This document shows, piece after piece, positions 4,583 to 6,677 of a stretch of DNA of 6,677 bases. The notes below the pieces were generated by a model that was not told the origin of the DNA, searched no databases, and saw only the letters and a list, made by a program, of their open reading frames with translations. The DNA is from Deltaproteobacteria bacterium. Lineage in GTDB: Bacteria; Myxococcota_A; UBA9160; UBA4427. Made by a program: the position numbers and the translations under genes. The stretch covers positions 1 to 6,677 of the forward strand of contig DRKE01000292.1 in assembly GCA_011051925.1 (NCBI GenBank), read 5' to 3'. Numbering within the stretch: the stretch's first letter is position 1; every line of letters begins with the position of its first letter.

Positions 4583-6677
4583 ACATGGCCGAACGCAGGC
4601 GTCTTCTGGCAGGCGGCCTCGTCTTCCTGGCGCTGCTCGTCTACGTCATCCTGGATTTTCGGGTGACGACCGACATCAGTCGCTTCCTGCCGGACGGGGA
4701 GGACGGGGCGCTTTCGGCCCTGTCCCGCGAGATCGCGGAGAGCGAACTCAGCCGGACGATGATTCTCGCGATCGAGGCCGAAGATACGCAATCGGCGATC
4801 CGCGCCAGTCGCGGATTCGAGAACCGTCTTCGAGCCGATCCCCGCGTCGCCTCGGCGATCTCGTTTCTCGAGGGCGGGCCGACGGAAGGCATCGAGCGCG
4901 CCCTCTTCGAGCTCTACGAACCCCGGCGGCTTTCGTTTCTAGGCGGGAACGAGTCGGAAGCGCGCGCGAGGCTCGAGGACGACGGCTTGCGGGCAGCTGC
5001 GGGCGAACTGAAAGAGGCGCTGGGCGGTCCGCTTTCGATGCTCGTATCGCGGGTCGCGCCCCGCGATCCCTTCCTCACGATCCCTTCGCTCCTCGAGCGA
5101 CTCGAACGGTCCCGCGCGAGCGATCTCCGCGTGATCGATGGACGCTTCATCGCCGCCGACGGCCGAACGGCCGTGCTCTTCCTGGGAACCCGGGCTTCCG
5201 CGATGGATGCCCGGGCACAAGCCCCCCTGCTCGCGGGGATCGACGACGCCTTCGAGGCATTGGCGAAGGATTTCGGCGCGCCGCTCCGGCTGGACCAGAG
5301 TGGCGTGAACCGCTTCGCGACCTGGGCGGCGACCGCGATCGAGGCCGACGTGAAGCGCGTCGGCCTCGTTTCCTCGGTCGTTCTCTGCACCCTCCTGTTG
5401 CTCCTCTTCCGCAGCCTTCGATTCGTGGGTCTCGCTTCGATTCCGGTCGTGGCCGGTGTCGTGGCCGGGAGCGCCGCAGTCCTGGCGGTTTTCGGCCGGC
5501 TCCACGGGATCACCCTGGCTTTCGGGGCCTCGCTGATCGGGGTCTCGATCGACTACGTCGTCCATCTCTATTGCCACTACACGATCGTCCGACCCGAGGG
5601 CGGTCCCCGGGCTTCCCTTCACGCGATCCTCCGGCCTCTCGCGACGGGGGCGGCCACGACGCTGGCGGGCTTCGCGGCGCTTTCCTTCTCTTCACTCGTG
5701 GGGCTTCGCGAAGTCGCTTGTTTCGCCGTGGCCGGGATCCTCTCTGCCTTTCTTTCGACCGTGCTCTTCCTGCCTTCGCTGATCCCGCCACGAATCGAGG
5801 AGGTGCCGGCCCGAAGTCGTCTGGTCGGATGGATCGAGGACGCTTTTTCGGCCCTGCTCGCCCATCGCCGCGCTCTCGTCGTGATTCCCGGGCTCGCCAT
5901 GGCTGTCGTCCTCTGCGTCCTGCCCGGGGCGCGATGGAATTCCGATCTTTCGAGCCTCAATCGAATGGATCCGGAACTCCTGGCCGAAGACGAGCGGGTC
6001 CAGACGAAGGTCGCCCGTTTCGAGCAGATGCGTTTCGTGGTCGCGCTCGGGGATGACGAAGCGCACGCCCTCGACACGAACGATCTCGTCGAAGCGCGTC
6101 TGCATGAGGCGATCGAGGCCGGGGAATTGACGACCCAGCGAAGCCTGTCTCCCCTGTTGCCCGGGCCGCGGCGGCAGCGTGCGATCGCCAGGATCGCCAG
6201 GGGCGATCCGTCCCTGCCGGAACGTCTGCGTCGGGTCTTCGGGGAAGCGGGATTCGCGGCGGGCGCCTTCGATCCCTTCATCGCATCCCTGGAGGAGCCG
6301 CTCCCCGAGCCGCTCCGCTTCGACGATCTGCTCCGGTCGCCGGCGGGTGGGCTCGTTCGTTCGTTCCGGGTGGAATTGGGAGAGCGCGTCGGATTCATCA
6401 CGTTCCTGCATGGGGTTCGGGATGCCGCTGCGATCGAGGCTCGGCTGGCCGATCTTCCCGGCGCTTTCTTCCTGCGCCAATCGGATCTCTTCGATTCCGC
6501 GCAACGCGAATACCAGAGGAGCACGGTCGAGCTTCTCGGCTGGGGACTGCTCGCCGTTCTCGGGCTGCTCGCGCTGCGCTACCGGGAACCCCGCCGGACC
6601 CTCGTTTCCCTCGTTCCCTCGGTACTGGCGGCCGGATTGACGGTCTCGATCCTGACGCTTGCCGGGCGGGGCCTCGA
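4579..6677 (+). CDS. MMPL/RND-family exporter, 3' end outside window
   Basis: Inner-membrane exporter of the MMPL/HAE2-like RND superfamily, likely proton-driven. 699 codons are visible without a stop, and the gene runs off the right edge. Order of parts: transmembrane segment 1 (about 9-25), a first periplasmic domain (about 28-255), a bundle of membrane segments (about 260-278, 283-303, 311-331, 355-374 and 376-400), segment 7 (about 434-450), a second periplasmic domain (about 453-652), then segments starting at about 655 and 675, where the window ends. GVSIDYVVHLY (321-331) in the fourth segment carries Asp325-Tyr326, the pair used for proton relay in MmpL3-type proteins. About three more segments are expected beyond the edge. 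ATG 4579 overlaps the preceding mini-ORF stop; ATG 4585 or GTG 4564 are alternatives, and the frame is closed by a TGA at 4546. Placed after a LolA-like gene, it probably extracts the lipidated aryl polyene from the inner membrane and hands it to that carrier. Confidence 0.9.
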   Translation, partial: MNMAERRRLLAGGLVFLALLVYVILDFRVTTDISRFLPDGEDGALSALSREIAESELSRTMILAIEAEDTQSAIRASRGFENRLRADPRVASAISFLEGGPTEGIERALFELYEPRRLSFLGGNESEARARLEDDGLRAAAGELKEALGGPLSMLVSRVAPRDPFLTIPSLLERLERSRASDLRVIDGRFIAADGRTAVLFLGTRASAMDARAQAPLLAGIDDAFEALAKDFGAPLRLDQSGVNRFATWAATAIEADVKRVGLVSSVVLCTLLLLLFRSLRFVGLASIPVVAGVVAGSAAVLAVFGRLHGITLAFGASLIGVSIDYVVHLYCHYTIVRPEGGPRASLHAILRPLATGAATTLAGFAALSFSSLVGLREVACFAVAGILSAFLSTVLFLPSLIPPRIEEVPARSRLVGWIEDAFSALLAHRRALVVIPGLAMAVVLCVLPGARWNSDLSSLNRMDPELLAEDERVQTKVARFEQMRFVVALGDDEAHALDTNDLVEARLHEAIEAGELTTQRSLSPLLPGPRRQRAIARIARGDPSLPERLRRVFGEAGFAAGAFDPFIASLEEPLPEPLRFDDLLRSPAGGLVRSFRVELGERVGFITFLHGVRDAAAIEARLADLPGAFFLRQSDLFDSAQREYQRSTVELLGWGLLAVLGLLALRYREPRRTLVSLVPSVLAAGLTVSILTLAGRGL

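Noticed and set aside
3693..4586. 297-codon antisense frame opposite the LolA-like gene
   Set aside because: It shadows a gene with a clear signal peptide and family motifs; its own product has no domain or start context.
5619..6524. 301-codon antisense frame opposite the MMPL exporter
   Set aside because: The product is a Ser/Arg/Ala repeat-like composition typical of a GC shadow, and the sense frame shows proper membrane segments.

Overview
The window is a compact, high-GC stretch (mid-60s percent by eye; strong G/C preference at third codon positions) that is almost entirely coding. All credible genes lie on the + strand and are packed stop-to-start. Gene content and codon use suggest a Gram-negative bacterium, because a LolA-like periplasmic protein with a signal peptide, an LpxL/HtrB-type acyltransferase and an MMPL/RND exporter occur together. 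A proteobacterial or myxobacterial-type lineage is plausible, but the sequence alone does not fix the taxon.

Layout, left to right: (1) family 2 glycosyltransferase, 5-763; (2) LpxL/HtrB-type lipid acyltransferase, 760-1791; (3) MIO-type aromatic amino acid/histidine ammonia-lyase, 1788-3368; (4) small hotdog-fold (4-hydroxybenzoyl-CoA type) thioesterase, 3365-3787; (5) LolA-like outer-membrane lipid carrier with a signal peptide, 3789-4508; (6) a 25-codon open frame linking its neighbours, 4505-4582, of doubtful status; (7) the first 699 codons of an MMPL/RND-type exporter, 4579 to the right edge, incomplete. No gap exceeds 300 bases. I see no rRNA, tRNA, CRISPR, mobile element, convincing promoter or terminator, so this looks like the interior of one long operon.

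This gene set and order match the tailoring and transport arm of aryl polyene (APE; xanthomonadin/flexirubin-like pigment) biosynthetic clusters. The inferred scheme is as follows. The ammonia-lyase supplies an aryl acrylic acid starter (for example coumarate or cinnamate from Tyr or Phe). A type II ketosynthase/ketoreductase/dehydratase/ACP system, not in this window, extends it to a polyene carboxylate. The thioesterase edits or releases thioesters. The glycosyltransferase and acyltransferase build or attach the lipid anchor. The MMPL exporter and LolA-like carrier move the lipidated pigment from the inner to the outer membrane. The system is a recognisable family rather than a new one. The points worth a second look are the unusual active-site residues of the lyase, the chain of ATGA overlaps, and the mini-ORF between lolA-like and MMPL.
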